A stretch of 64,000 nt of DNA. It comes from Eupeodes corollae. Its lineage: Eukaryota; Arthropoda; Insecta; Diptera; Syrphidae. Each line of letters opens with the position of its first letter. Positions within the stretch are counted from its first letter, which is position 1. The position numbers were made by a program, and so were the translations under genes. The notes below the pieces were generated by a model. The model was not told the DNA's origin. It did not search any database and worked only from the letters and a program-made list of their open reading frames with translations. This document shows positions 46,561 to 58,340 of the stretch, in pieces. The DNA lies in NCBI RefSeq assembly GCF_945859685.1, contig NC_079147.1, positions 55,706,946 through 55,770,945 on the forward strand, in the 5' to 3' direction.

Positions 46561-48364
46561 CTGATAGTTTTTCGAAGTCGCCTTACCTTTCTGACAGTTT
46601 AAAAACATCGGTAGTATCGTAAGACGGATGTTATGAGTTTTAAGATCTATAATTCAAATATGGTTGTATATTTTGAAGACGCAGCTGGAATTTAGTTTTT
46701 TCTTGAATCCTTAGAAACATCCTTCACTTGCTTTTTCTCAAGTGTGATTCCTCGTAGCAGGTATGTTGAGTGTTCTCTTTAATTCTTATCCATTGTTTAG
46801 CTTAGCTACAATTTGTAATATTAAGAGGGTCGTCGGCGTTCGTCGTCGATGTCGTCTTGGGGCTAAAATTAAATTCCTTATTATTTGCCTATTAACATCA
46901 CAATGACCATGGTTAACTTTTATATTGACAAAAAAAAACTTGTAATTAATTGGAAAAGTCAAAACAGATATTTCCCTTGAGTCACACTGATGATGACTAC
47001 GTTCGTATATCCGTATAGAGCTAAGTTTTCGTATATACGCCAAAATCAATTTAATCAAAAATATAATCAATCAAAGTAACTATGCCATCAATTTTGAATT
47101 AACCAAAGCTAAAATGTTACTATGCTCATACCTCCCAAAAAGACCCACCAAACACCAGAAACACCCGCTGCTGACTTTCTAACAACTATAATTGTATCTC
47201 ATATCTATCTCGTGTATCTGATGTGATCAATATTAAATGTGTCCAAATCAGGCATTTGACAGATAAAAAATATATGGCTTAAACAACAACAAAATAAAAG
47301 TTAACAACGTCAATAACGTTATGCATAACAAATTCACATTTAATAAAATATTTTCTGCACGACAAAGTTGTTTTTGGTCTTTTTAATTCGCTAAAAGTTG
47401 TATATTATTATAAAGGTACAATAATTGTAGGCGCATTGATTTTGAAAATCGCACGTCTGGCAATATTAGCTGAGATGAGGGTTGGAGGGAAATTGAGCAA
47501 AATGTTTATTCAGCTCGACAGTCTCCTTTTTGCAAAAATATTGATACATACCTACACATATAATTGAGAACCAATAGACCTCATTTGAACTAAATTCATC
47601 GAATAAATTCATTAGTTGAATTGTTGATATATACAATCGTCGAACATATACGCGAATATATAAATTGCAAAAGCGCAATCCAATAAAATACTCAATCAAT
47701 TTGATCGGAAAATCAATCGACAACGAACTGTAATAAAATAAACGTATATTGAAAGTAGAGGTATCACTCCACATGCCACCCGCCCAATTATATCGTATAT
47801 TGTTTAAATGTCTAATACTACACAATATTTACAGTCGGGGTTGATTGATTAGAAATGTAATTTTGTTTAACATTTTTGTTTGAAATTGTATTCATGGTTA
47901 ATTATTCACAATTTAGACATAAAGTGAGTTTCTAAGAAGTTTTATTTCACATGTTAAATGGAATTAATTAGTTTTTAATTTTTGGAAATATTTATACTAC
48001 GCAAAGTTAAATGCAATTTTTCGTTATCACTTTGTATAATATAACAATTAAATTGAAAGACAGTACGATTTTTATAAATAAAATTTAGAAAACCCGAATT
48101 TATTATTTTTTGCTTCTTCGATTTAAATATAGGTTTTTCACGGCCAGAGGCCGATCAAGAACTCTCTTTTACAATTCATTCATGTTGTAAAGACACGGAC
48201 GGCCAGTACTGCCATACGTTATGCACTTTTATGGTGAAAATGGATTTATGAAAATCTGTTGCTTTTGTATAGTCTTCAATTTGAAAAGTACAAATTTGGG
48301 GGGAAAAGGAAACGCCAATTTTTACGACTAACTTACGACAGTCGATTGTAACTTGGTTTGTTTA
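46561..48364. other. Unassigned stretch
   Basis: The 119-codon minus frame at 47466-47825 has no recognisable domain and sits in repeats of ATAT-rich words. I see nothing else. Confidence 0.35.
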
Positions 48365-48466
48365 AATAAGGTTTCGCAACAGTCCCTTAAGAACAAGCGC
48401 CTCGTAACTTACAACTTTTAACCATTCGTGTGTGCAAGTCATTTAAGTCATTTCATATGGTTTATA
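48365..48466 (-). mobile_element. SINE copy 2, tail-side half (split by pogo)
   Basis: Contains GCAACAGTCCCTTAAGAACA, CTTACAACTTTTAACCATTC and GTGTGTGCAAGTCA. This corresponds to the tail-side body of the SINE at 33871-34177. The other half resumes at 50540, beyond the pogo element. Confidence 0.7.
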
Positions 48467-48762
48467 CAGTCAAACTTCACTATAACGAACTTCTACATAA
48501 CGAAGATCTCTCAATTACGAATTGATTTTGAGTGCAAATATTTTTGGTTACTTTTTTGGTGTGTTTTGATCACCTTATAACAACGAAGAAATTTTGTTGC
48601 TGTAAAACCAAATCTCATACGTTTTTGTTTCTACATAACGAATTTTTTAAAATAATTTTCTGTTAAAAACAACAGCCTGGAAAAAAAATCTTATTAGGGG
48701 ATTTCCTCAAGATTTTAAATGTAAGCATTTTATGTTGAGGCTTCAGTAAATATAATTGAAAA

Positions 48763-49780
48763 TGTCTCGAAGTAGCAATTCTCTTCAGAAAAAGTTGTTG
48801 ACAATTAATAAAGTTGAAGAAGGATTGACTAAAAAAACAGTAGCTTATCAACGACTTTAAAAAACAAAGCAGCAATTTTAAGAAATGTAGAAGACGAGGA
48901 ATTAAGCACTAAACGCAAAAGCCTTCGAAAATTTCTTTTCGAGGATGAAGCAATGCTGAAATGCATAATCGCCGCTCGTGGTATAGGAATCTTCCTATCT
49001 ATGGACCATTGATGAGACAAAAAGCCAAGGAGTTCGCCTATGCAATCGGGCGCGAAGAATTCGAAGCAATTACAGGATGGTTGGACAAGTTTAAGAAATG
49101 GCACGGAATCGTTCAAAAACCCTATATGGGGAAAGTGCAAATGTCAACACACAGGGTCGTGATGATTGGATTACAAATGTTTTGCCACGATTGGTAAAAC
49201 ATTTCAGCAAATACAACATCTTTAATGGTGATGAGACTGGTTTCTTTTTCAAATGCTTGCCCAATAAAGCGCTGGCATTTAAAAATAAGAATTGCTTTGG
49301 TGGGAAACATAGCAAAGAGAGAATTACTGTCCTTGTAGCAAGCAATATGACTGGGTCGAAGAAGCTTAAATTGCTTTTTAGAGGGAAAGCCAAAAATCCA
49401 ATTTAAGGAAATAAAATCTCTGGATGTAGATTATGAGTTCAATAAAAAAGAATGGATGACAAGTGAAATTTTTACAAAATAGCTTTTTAAGTTGGACAAC
49501 AAATTTTTTTCGCAAAAGAGGTAGGTTCTTTTTTTATTGATGTTTGCACGGCACATCCCATCCTAAGAATGTAAAACATAAATTAAAAAACATCTTTACT
49601 TCAGCCAATGGAACAAGGCATTATCTACAACTTAAAACAACATTACTGAAAACGTATTTTGACGAACAAATGGACGAGAGCAAACCTGTTTTGGTCATAG
49701 ACTTACTACAAGCCGTTCGAAATCTAAGCAGAGTATGGAATGTAAATTGTAATCACAACTATAATCACTGTCTTCCTTAA
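48763..49780 (+). pseudogene. Pogo-like transposase, broken
   Basis: Starts MSRSSNSLQKKLLTINKVEE. A CENP-B-type DNA-binding part follows with YRNLPIYGPLMRQKAKEFAY and FEAITGWLDKFKKWHGI. The DDE part begins NVLPRLVKHFSKYNIFNGDE with TGFFFKCLPNKAL (first catalytic Asp in NGDETG), then SKERITVLVASNMTGSKKL and KSLDVDYEFNKKEWMTSE, and VLFLLMFARH where the second Asp (usually VDN) has been lost. The last frame 49544-49780 carries HPKNVKH and AVRNLSRVWNV. Several stops and frameshifts; inactive. Confidence 0.8.
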
Positions 49781-49829
49781 ATAAAAATAAAAACAACAAA
49801 TTTCTGTATAACGAAATTTCTATATATTT

Positions 49830-50517
49830 TTTTTTTTTTTATAATAAGCGCACACTCAAGGGGATATATTACCCTTATTATGTAAACACAGTGTGAGCAC
49901 TAGGAAAAGGAGAGAGGGTTTGAAAGGAGATGTCGGTGCACATTGGTTTTGAATTTCTGAATATTGCAATACCTGGGAAAGACAGAGTGTGGCAAGGCAT
50001 TCCACATTCGCGTAGTACGGCTAAAGAACGAATCTCTGTACTTGACAGTACGACCGAAGTTGGGCTCGAGGGTATATTGATGAGCATTGCGTTTTCGAAG
50101 CATTAAATTCCACGCGGTTTCTTATTCCTCATTGTACAATGCTGTTTAGGTCGGAATTTAATGAGCTTATCATATTTTGTCGTTGCAGTTCCACATCCGA
50201 AGAAGAGGGGTGTGAATCTGAAAACGAATATGAAAAGCTAAGAGTACTATCGTCAGCGAAACAATGTATTGGATTAGATGTTGCAGACAAGAGATCATTA
50301 ATAAAAATGAGAAAGAGTGTTGGGGATAAAACAGAGCCCTTCGAAAGGTAATTACTAATCCAATGAAGGAAGGATTCATGAAAACCAAAAGCACGCATTT
50401 TCGATAAGAGAGCCTGATGCCAAACCCTATCAAATGCTTTTGAAATATCAAGTGCAATAATCTTACTTTCTCCAAAACTATGTAAAGAACGTAATCATTT
50501 TCTGGTCCCGTGCAAAT
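49830..50517 (-). mobile_element. CR1-like LINE copy 2, inserted in the pogo end
   Basis: Same family as 43959-45695, opposite strand, 5' truncated. The reverse strand reads MRAFGFHESFLHWISNYLSK, GSVLSPTLFLIFINDLLSAT, CFADDSTLSFSYSFSDSHP and NFGRTVKYRDSFFSRTTRMW, then CCCCTTGAGTGTGCG and a poly-A tail (T-run at about 49830). The middle of the RT, between the palm and C-terminal part, is deleted. The flanks AAATTTCTATAT and AAATTCGATATAG may be an imperfect target duplication. Confidence 0.8.
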
Positions 50518-50539
50518 TCGATATAGGGAAGTTTGACTG

Positions 50540-50645
50540 TATGTAAAATCCAAACGACTTATTTAAGAAAGCAATTTTCATGACAAGAATTACTATTGAA
50601 GGATTTTTAATTTCCTCAAGGGAGGCAGTATCCGTGAATACACAT
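50540..50645 (-). mobile_element. SINE copy 2, head-side half (split by pogo)
   Basis: Contains TTTTCATGACAAGAATTACT, TTGAAGGATTTTT and CAAGGGAGGCAGTATCCGTG. These are the SINE body blocks that follow on from 48466 once the pogo element is removed. The Pol III boxes are missing, so this copy lacks its head. Confidence 0.7.
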
Positions 50646-50719
50646 TTTTTTCTTCCACGACACATAATATAATTATTATGTCCTAAAAATTTGTAAGCTA
50701 ACTTTACCCTTATCGTGCA

Positions 50720-52110
50720 GTCGAAGAATTACCGAAGGTTCTAGACAGGTATAAGCAGATATCACCGCCATCCACGAATTGAGATGGGATCGGCCGGTCA
50801 AAAAGAGTATGAAAAGCTGCGATATTTTCTATGATGACTGCTACCGAGAAAACCAACAGCTAGTATTTGGATGAGGCTTGTCGTTGAAGCCAGACTTCGA
50901 CAACGAGTCTTGAGCTATAGGTGCATCAAAGAATGCCTAATGAGTAATGACTATATGCATCAAGGCTAAAGTCAGCAACATTAGCCTAATACCTATGCAG
51001 ACACGCCCCCATAGACGAGAAGGATGATAACACAAAGGATATGATTTTTGAGCTCTTAGTCAAAGTATATGAGTCTCTTGACTACGATATTAAAATTGTT
51101 CTGGGCAATTTTAATTACAAGCTAGGAAGGGAAGACATCTTTGGTGGAATAATTCGGAAAAAACAGCCTGCACGACAACACTTCCGGTAAGGCTTCAGGC
51201 TCACCGATTTTGCTGCGGGGCGAAACATAACCAACACGTTTTTCCCAAACTTCAACATCCACAAAGGAACTTGGAGTTCACCAGATCAATCTACTGCCAA
51301 CCAGATTGACTATATTACGATCGACGCCAGACACGCTTCCAGCATCATGGATGTACGAACTTTCCGAGGAGCTTAATCGACTCGGACCAGTACCTCGTTG
51401 TAACTTTGGTAACTGGTCTGGTTTCCAGACCCATGGCAAAACAGGGAAATGTTGGGAAAATACCTAACATCGAACAGTTCCAATCGCAAGAGATCGCCAA
51501 ATCCTTCTCCGACAGAATCACAAGTGACCTCTTTCGAAGAGCATGAGAAGCATGCGGTCGATGATGTTGAGAGGTTCAAAAGCAGGAATAGGTTAAAAGC
51601 TTTATGAGCAGGTGAAACGAAATTCAAAAGTACATCGAACCGAAGGCTGTATAGACGGAAGTAGAAATATCATAGTGGAACCGCAGACAAAGCTGATAAT
51701 ATAGAAGGACCACTTCTGTAGGATGGATGATCCATTCAATATAGACAACAAAAGCCAACAAGCCCGTCTTCCCGACTTAGGCGAAGAAAAGATTGTCATA
51801 ATATAAAGTCCAACAAAGCCGCTGGAGAAGATGAATTCAATGAATCAACGGAAACCCAGTTTGCCCGATACTCAAAAAGAGACATTGTTTACAAAATCTT
51901 CTCTGCCTTTATATGCAAACATCTTAAGTCCATCCTAAACAACCTGATAGGTCCTTATATCAGTGTGGTTTTAGACCAGGAAAGTCTACAGCCAACGGCA
52001 TATCCCGCATATGACACCATTTACAAGAACGAGCTGTATAGAGCCATGTCTAGTTTTGGCATTCCTTGATGACCTTATTCACACAGGAATGTAGCGCCCT
52101 TATGAGTAAC
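50720..52110 (+). mobile_element. RTE-like LINE copy 5, heavily deleted
   Basis: The endonuclease part is recognisable by words shared with copy 2: CTAGGAAGGGAAGACATCTT, GACGCCAGACACGCTTCCAG and ACTTTCCGAGGAGCT, reading LGREDIFGGII and IDARHASSIMDVRTFRGA. RT words follow (FCLYMQTS-like scraps, DLIGPYISVVLDQES and SFGIP). The palm and 3' half are mostly gone; it ends CACACAGGAATGTAGCGCCC. Confidence 0.65.
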
Positions 52111-52139
52111 CATAATATTGATAATGAATTATTTTACTG

Positions 52140-52870
52140 AAGTGATATTAACTGACAAGTCTTAGAACACAAATTGTTCGGGCGGTACTGTTCAGTCTAT
52201 ACATAAACGACATAACATATAACAAACTCAGTGAGAGGAGGTAAAGTGCTTAGTGGAGAATCCAGTCCTGGTCCCATGTATGCTGACGATGTAGTCTTAG
52301 TGGTCGAATTTTTAAACGGAATGCAGCTGATGATGAATAGACTTCAGTGATATTGCAAAGTTTGGAACCTATCAAGTTTTTTATCAAAGACCAAAATAAT
52401 GATATTTAGAAGCGGTGGAGGGAGATAATCTAGAATGGAAAAATGATCTTTCAAGAAAAAGTCGTAGAAAGTCTTAAAAGTGAATAGTCATCTTCGAGTA
52501 AAAGTAGCGGAAGCTAATCGTGCAATGTGTTACATATGGAGAAGCTGTTATTTGAGAAATGATGTTTCACATACTGCTAAATACAACATTTTTTTAACAA
52601 CCACAACTGCAATTCTTTTCTACGGAGCAGAAGATATCGGGATACATGTCGTTCAATGCAGTGGAAAAGTTCCTCCGTTTTTTATCAAAAGCACCTTAAA
52701 ACTGCCGAGTACGACACCCAACTATATGCTGCATCTAGAATAAGGAACAGGCCCCTTTTCTTAGATACTCTCAAATTACACTTAAATTATGTAGTAATTA
52801 TGGAGATGGGAGAAAACAGGATACCGAGACTTGTGCTAAGTCACATTATATAATTCACCTGCGCACGGTG
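52140..52870 (+). pseudogene. LINE reverse transcriptase C-terminal relic (separate family)
   Basis: Reads GPMYADDVVLVVEFLNGMQL with an intact YADD box, then MNRLQ, WNLSSFLSKTKIMIFRSGGG, HLRVKVAEANRAMCYIWRSC, TTTAILFYGAED and LKLPSTTPNYMLHLE. The motif order matches RT thumb and connection. It is distinct from the RTE-like and CR1-like families above. Stops and a frame break near 52440. Confidence 0.65.
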
Positions 52871-53279
52871 AATGATATAAAATGGCGAACGATTGCTTAA
52901 CAACTTTTTCAATATCAACTGAAGATAACCTTTCTTCGCTTAGTTCGAAATTGATAAAGTGTTGATGAAAATCAGAAACAGGATGGCAGTTAACTGAAGA
53001 AGCGGAATCATCGGAAAACGAGGGTGAGAAGTCTTATACCAATATCGTTTCAGTGCTTCACGATACCGAACATGTTTAATCAATGAAAGTTTTTAATGCA
53101 TACAAAATGATTTGCAAAATTGTTAAATTTAATTTTTGAAAACTTTATATTAGATTTTTCTTTAGTATTATTGTTACAAAAATTAAAATTTAAATGTCAG
53201 TCTGGTAGACGGTCAACGTCTAAACAATTTAAAGATTTAAGATTAACTTACAAAGAAAATTGTGAACAGTATTCAAATT

Positions 53280-53420
53280 TTTCATGAAAAGTGCTTTCTC
53301 AAATTTCACGTTCAGATTCGGCTTAAAACTGTAGGTTCCTTCTATTCATGACAACATTACTCGCACACACGAATGGTTGAGAGTTCTAAGTCATTAGCTC
53401 CTAAGCTCCTAGTTATGTAT
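53280..53420 (+). mobile_element. SINE copy 3, truncated at both ends
   Basis: In sense orientation it carries GTGCTTTCTCAAATTTCACG, TTCAGATTCGGCTTAAAACT, GTAGGTTCC and CTCGCACACACGAATGGTTG. This is the central body of the SINE family; neither the Pol III boxes nor the GCGCCACCC end is present. Confidence 0.7.
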
Positions 53421-53429
53421 TCTTTAAGA

Positions 53430-54589
53430 AATTTTCTGCTGAGCATCTCTAAATTGTGACAGTTGATGAAAAAAAAATACACACATCTAGGGAAGTGGAC
53501 CTTTAATTTAAAATGTCAGAAATTCAAAAGACATATGGAATTTACAAATTACTGGAACTTAAATAACTATTTTGTGATTCTAACTTTGGTAAAATATGTT
53601 GGATGGATTATGGAAATGGCTACCTACCACATCCTAGTGACGCAGAGTGTATGAACTATGAACATCTATTTCTGTAGACAGCTCTACTTTAAAATTTTTC
53701 TGATTGCTAAATTAATTCTGTGATTTTATTTTTCTCTGCTTCTAAGAAAAGCTTGTGCAATATGATTTCCACGATAATTTAAAAAATAAGACGCATAAGT
53801 CGAACAAAAAGTCAAACCTCACGTATCTATTTTATCGCGTTAGAATGAGATGAACCATTTTAAGTCGTCATGTACAATCTTATACAAGCCGCCGCGCCGT
53901 CATATATCGCCAGATCTGTATTTTATTATGTACGACAACAAATGTTTTAATAGCACACAATATCGAAATGGTATTGTTGTCCAAAATAATCGATCTTCGA
54001 TTAGCAGTTAGGTTTACACTTATGGTAAGCAAATGGCTTTGAGATGTTTAAGTCATTCATATAAAATATAAATTATCCAAAAAATATAAAAGCTTTGGCG
54101 ATGGCAATTTGTGAGTCAAGTTCTGAAAACGGAATTCGTACCTATAGTAAAACGAGACTAAAACTAAGCCACTCTTTTAGTCGAATGTGCCCAAATTGTC
54201 AACACTGGGGTGTTAATGGGTTGTGTACTTTATTTTTTGTTCTGTGCTGTGATGTGTTGTGTTGATTTTGTTGTTAATCGATTGAGAGGGAATCATGTTT
54301 GTTGTTTGATTGATTACATTTTAGGATTTTTTAACGAGTAGCGTATAATTGTATTCATCGCATCGCTAAGAGTAATTGGTTTTTGAAAAATTGAAGTCTT
54401 TGGGTAAAGAGTAGTTTGTTTTATTTATAGTTAAAAAGAAACACGTGCTATCTGTCTTAATCTATGGCTCCAATTTCCAATTTGTAATTTATTAAGAACT
54501 TTTAAGGAGCTTGAACTTGTAATTAAACCATTTTTAAGCTTAAAAAAATCCCGCAGGTTTTTCTCAAAACCCAAGGACTTAAGTTTACC
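53430..54589. other. Unassigned stretch
   Basis: No feature recognised. The frame at 53463-53654 has no domain. Confidence 0.35.
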
Positions 54590-56335
54590 TAGGCTTCGAT
54601 ATGAATAGAGAAAACAACACCAGTTCTGAGATCAAACAAAGGAATTACTCTTGCTAACCGCTGTTTCTTTGGGCTAAGAAAGTAGTTGAGTAGTAAAGCC
54701 CTCTTTTAAACGAAAAGTGTTGTCATATAAGGGAAGAAGATGGAACGACGAGCTGTACGGCCTCTTTAGGCAGAAGAATAAAAGTCCAAAAACTGAGATA
54801 GCTGGGTCACGTAGAGCGCATGTAAACCAATGCTACGCCCCGTCCTTGGAGTTACACTAATAAGCTGGATCTCCATGTTGGGGTTTTGTGCAGTCGGGTT
54901 GATTTTCCAACCACGTATCATATCCTACTTGCGAAGCACCCAACAAGCCTCGGATATGGACGAATTTGCTAATGACGAACCAAGCAAACGAGATAAGGAC
55001 AACGGACTTCGGATCTTAACGTGGAATGCTAGGTCCTTTAATAGACCACGTGCCACCTAACAGTTAGCAAAGCCTTAAACTGCTGCATGGTAGATATAAC
55101 CGCCATCCAAGAAGTGCGATGGTATGGATCGTGAAAACGCAATCTAAAAGACTGGGATGTACACTAGGGCGGCTGCTACCGAGAACAAAGGCAGGGTCTA
55201 TTGAAGACAATCCGCATTAAGGCTAAATTGCCAACATAAGCCTTATATGCGCGCATGACCCAACGAAAAGAAAGTTGAAGACACCAACAAAATATTCTTG
55301 GAGCTCTTGGATGTTTGGACAGGACACAGGGAGTAGTTCCCTGGCTATGAGATTATAATTGTCTTAGGAGATTTTAACGCAAAGCTAGGAAAAGAAGACA
55401 TCTTTGATGACACAATCGGGAGCTTGGACGACACTACCTGCGAAAACAGATTCAAGCTGATTTACCTGAAGTTCTGGAAAGAAATTGACCCTTGAACTGC
55501 GCCGGCTACAGAGGCATCAGTCTCCAGAACATCGATTAAGAGATCTTTTCTGCCGTATTATGTGAACGTCTGAAGCCGTTTGTCAACAACCTGATGACCA
55601 GCAAAGTCCACCATTGACGAAATATTCACATTAGGGCCTATCTTGCAAGAAATCTTGAGGTCTTCTACTAAGCTCAATCAAACTAGTTCGAGTCCCTTAC
55701 GACATTTGAAAGACTAAAGAAATAAATAAATTGGGTGGCGCAATAGTCCTTTGAGAACGAGGGCATAGTGACTTAAAACTCTCAATCATACCTATGTGCG
55801 ACTAATGTTGTCAGGGATGGAGGGAACCTACAGTTTAAAGCTAATTTGAGAAAGCAGTTTTCATGACAAGAATTACTCTTGGAGGATTTCTCCCTAATTC
55901 ACATTAGGGCCTATCTTGCAAGAAATCTAGGAACTTCAAATCGATACCTACCATCTCCTTATCGATTTGAAAGCCGGACAGCATCTATTGGGAAGAGCTT
56001 TAGTCAACGACACAACTGCTGAAATCAAACGGAAAATAATTCCTGCAAATGGCTGTTTCCTTGGATTTGGAGGGCAATTGATTAGTAAAGCCCGCTCTCG
56101 AACATCTAACGCCACTATCTATAAGACACTCGTCATCAAAGTTCTCATTTATGGCGTTAAGGCCTGGACCCTGTGAAAGAAAGATGAAAGAGTCTTAGGA
56201 TGCTTTGAGGCCCCGTCTGCATAGTTGGAGATTAAGCGACGAACTGTACGAGATGTACAGCGACACTAACCTTATTAAAAGAATGAAAGTCCAACGTCCC
56301 GGGTCCGTCGCGGACTATAGCGTCACCACCGAAAA
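54590..56335 (+). mobile_element. RTE-like LINE copy 6, scrambled, with a SINE inside
   Basis: Starts with a 3' scrap (NNTSSEIKQ, NRCFFGL, LGHVERM-like) to about 54830. The 5' part of the coding region follows at 54830: FANDEPSKRDKDNGLRILTW then NARSFNRPRAT, the endonuclease start, continuing DITAIQEVRWYGS and LGDFNAKLGKEDIFDDTIGS-like sequence to 55450. An RT scrap (NCAGYRGISLQNI) follows; the SINE at 55721-55892 interrupts; then comes a 3' part with AEIKRKIIPANGCFLGFGGQ and TIYKTLVIKVLIYGVKAWTL. The endonuclease start supports the RTE label. Confidence 0.68.
55721..55892 (-). mobile_element. SINE copy 4, head truncated
   Basis: Plus-strand landmarks are AAATAAATTGGGTGGCGCAA (tail side), ATACCTATGTGCGACTAATG, and TTTTCATGACAAGAATTACT at the truncated end. 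It lies in RTE-like copy 6. The 65 bp next to its tail (55654-55720) also resembles 57412-57476, beside copy 5. Confidence 0.72.
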
Positions 56336-57405
56336 TATCTCTTTGGGATTTATTTAGAATGCTCTCTTCAACCGGTTGAAGTTTGGAATAGCATTGGCAC
56401 TTGTCGATATTTAAGTTGATGCAAGAAACTTCATTGAAGCCTTGTCTATGATATTACCTCTTTAACTCTGATTTACATAGGCTTCAGTCTTATAGTAAAA
56501 CAACTTAAGGCAAATTTCTTTTTTTTTCTTATTCTTAAGATATTTCAAAATTGTGTTAAGGTATACTAAAGAATTTGTACTTCCCGGCTTTACGCTAAAT
56601 ATTTTAGTTTTTCAAACTACAATATTCTTTTAAACTTTATTGGAAAATATTTGCAAGTTCCTTATATTTTATTTAAAGAAAATTTAACCCTTCTTCCATC
56701 ATCATAAATGGAATTAAGCAACAGGATAAAGTTTGATCCTCCACTTTAAAACACTTAACTTTTGGAATTATTCTTTATGTTTTCCGTTTGCAGTTTGCTA
56801 TAAGGTATAAAGTTGTACGAGGGGAGTTGTATACGGTATAGTTGCTGAAAGCCGCTTCCATTTCCTCTTCCTAATAAAAGTTTTTAAAGCGGAACTTGTT
56901 AAAGTATATAAATTGTGTTTTTTTTTATTATTTTAATTTTTTTTCTTCTTTTTCGTGTTGTTGTGTTTTCAGGAAATAACTTTTCCTTTACTTGATGTTT
57001 TACTGTTTACAAACAAAAAGAAAAAAGGACAGGAAAGAAATGAAACAAAATCGTAACAAGCCTTAATTTTTTTTTGAAAATATATTTACATTTACAAGCT
57101 TAACAATAAGCTAAAGTTTAACCTATAAATTCATAAACAAGTTGGTACAACACTGCGCTTCACTGGATAAGGTCCGTTTTTTTTTTATTGACAAAGGGTT
57201 TTTGTCTGTACAGAAATAAAATCAAACAAAATTCAGTTTCTTTGGAGGATTAAGGAGTAAAAAAATTTGGTTTATGGGAAAAGCTTTAGGAATACTATTT
57301 TTTACACCAACGTGAATTTAATTTGAATCAAGGCCATTCAAGCTTAACTCAACACAAAAAATATGTATATGCACACATATTGGTTTAGGTTTGGTTTAAT
57401 GTGAA
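56336..57405. other. Unassigned stretch
   Basis: AT-rich with T-runs and no recognised feature. Confidence 0.35.
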
Positions 57406-57476
57406 TAGAAGAATCTTGAGGTTTTCTTCAGAGTTTAAAGAAACTAGTTTGAGTCCCTTACGAAACGTGAAAGACT

Positions 57477-57688
57477 AAATAAATTAGGTGGCGCCCCTGT
57501 CCTTTGAGAACGTATGCCTAGTGGCTTACAACTTCCAACCATACCTGTGTGCGAGTAATGTTTTCAGGTATGAAGGGGTCCTTCAGTTTAAGGCCGAATC
57601 CGAACGGCAAATTTGAAAAAGAAGTTTTCATGACAAGAATTACTCTTGGAGAATTTGTCAATTCCTCGCAAGAGGCAGTACCCGTACA
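57477..57688 (-). mobile_element. SINE copy 5, head truncated
   Basis: Landmarks are TTAGGTGGCGCCCCTGTCC, CATACCTGTGTGCGAGTAAT, AAGGCCGAATCCGAACGGCA and CAAGAGGCAGTACCCGT. The best preserved body after copy 1, but it stops before the A/B boxes. Its tail-side flank (57412-57476) is shared with copy 4. Confidence 0.75.
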
Positions 57689-57759
57689 AAACATATATTG
57701 ATTGAGGTTAAATTGGCTGGTTGTAATTGAATAGGACACATAAATCTAGAGGCATTCTC

Positions 57760-58340
57760 CTAAGCTCAATTAAACCTTTACCAAAAGTCATAGACTGATT
57801 AAATTGATATGATTGAGATCGTTTAGAACACTTAGATCATTATAGAAGAATTCTCTATTATAATTCTTGCATTTTTGTGCTAGACCAGGGTATGTACAGA
57901 GGAGGTGAAGAATGGTTTCTTCCTTTTCCTTATCCATACAGCTTTTGCAAAAGTCATTTAAGAATACGTTTAGGCGCATGGCTTTTTTCCTATATTAGAC
58001 AGTGCCCCGTTATGACACCGATTATTGATTTCCTTAGAGATAGCAAGCACGTTGAGTGCTTTAAATCTACTGTGGGCCAGATATTTTTCTTGACCTGAGA
58101 CGTGGTGAAGTAATTCCACTTGATGTTTACCTTCTAAATTGCGTCTTGCATTAGCAATAATTTACGCGTAGCGATTGATATACCAGCAGTACCCAAAGGT
58201 GGTAGAATGGGTTGTACTTCACGATTTCTGTTGATTTATCTGTGAAAAAGTGGATAAATTCGTCTCTCCGAAAGATCTGGAAGTTATAGAAATCTGGAAG
58301 TTTCTCTCGAATATCAGTTAGAAAAGGGTGTAGTCTGTGC
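57760..58340 (-). pseudogene. LINE RNase H / C-terminal zinc-finger relic
   Basis: The reverse strand reads, in broken frames, WNYFTTSQVKKNIWPTVD, then STCLLSLRKSIIGVITGHC, then NDFCKSCMDKEKEETILHLL with CTYPGLAQKCKNY. GHC plus C-x2-C...H-x4-C matches the C-terminal end after the RNase H domain of R1/jockey-type LINEs. No RT remains nearby on this strand. Confidence 0.6.

Larger units (their letters stand above)
48467..50539 (+). mobile_element. Pogo-like DNA transposon with TA duplication, carrying a nested LINE
   Basis: The left end CAGTCAAACTTCACTATA (48467) mirrors the right end TATAGGGAAGTTTGACTG (to 50539), with TA on both sides (48465-48466 and 50540-50541). Sub-terminal TTCTACATAACGAA words repeat, as in Tigger/pogo ends. 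Transposase remnants span 48760-49780. The LINE at 49830-50517 lies inside the right terminal region; without it the element would be about 1.4 kb. Confidence 0.85.

Noticed and set aside
47466..47825. 119-codon minus-strand frame
   Set aside because: Hydrophobic chance composition in AT-rich DNA, no domain, no splice or promoter support.
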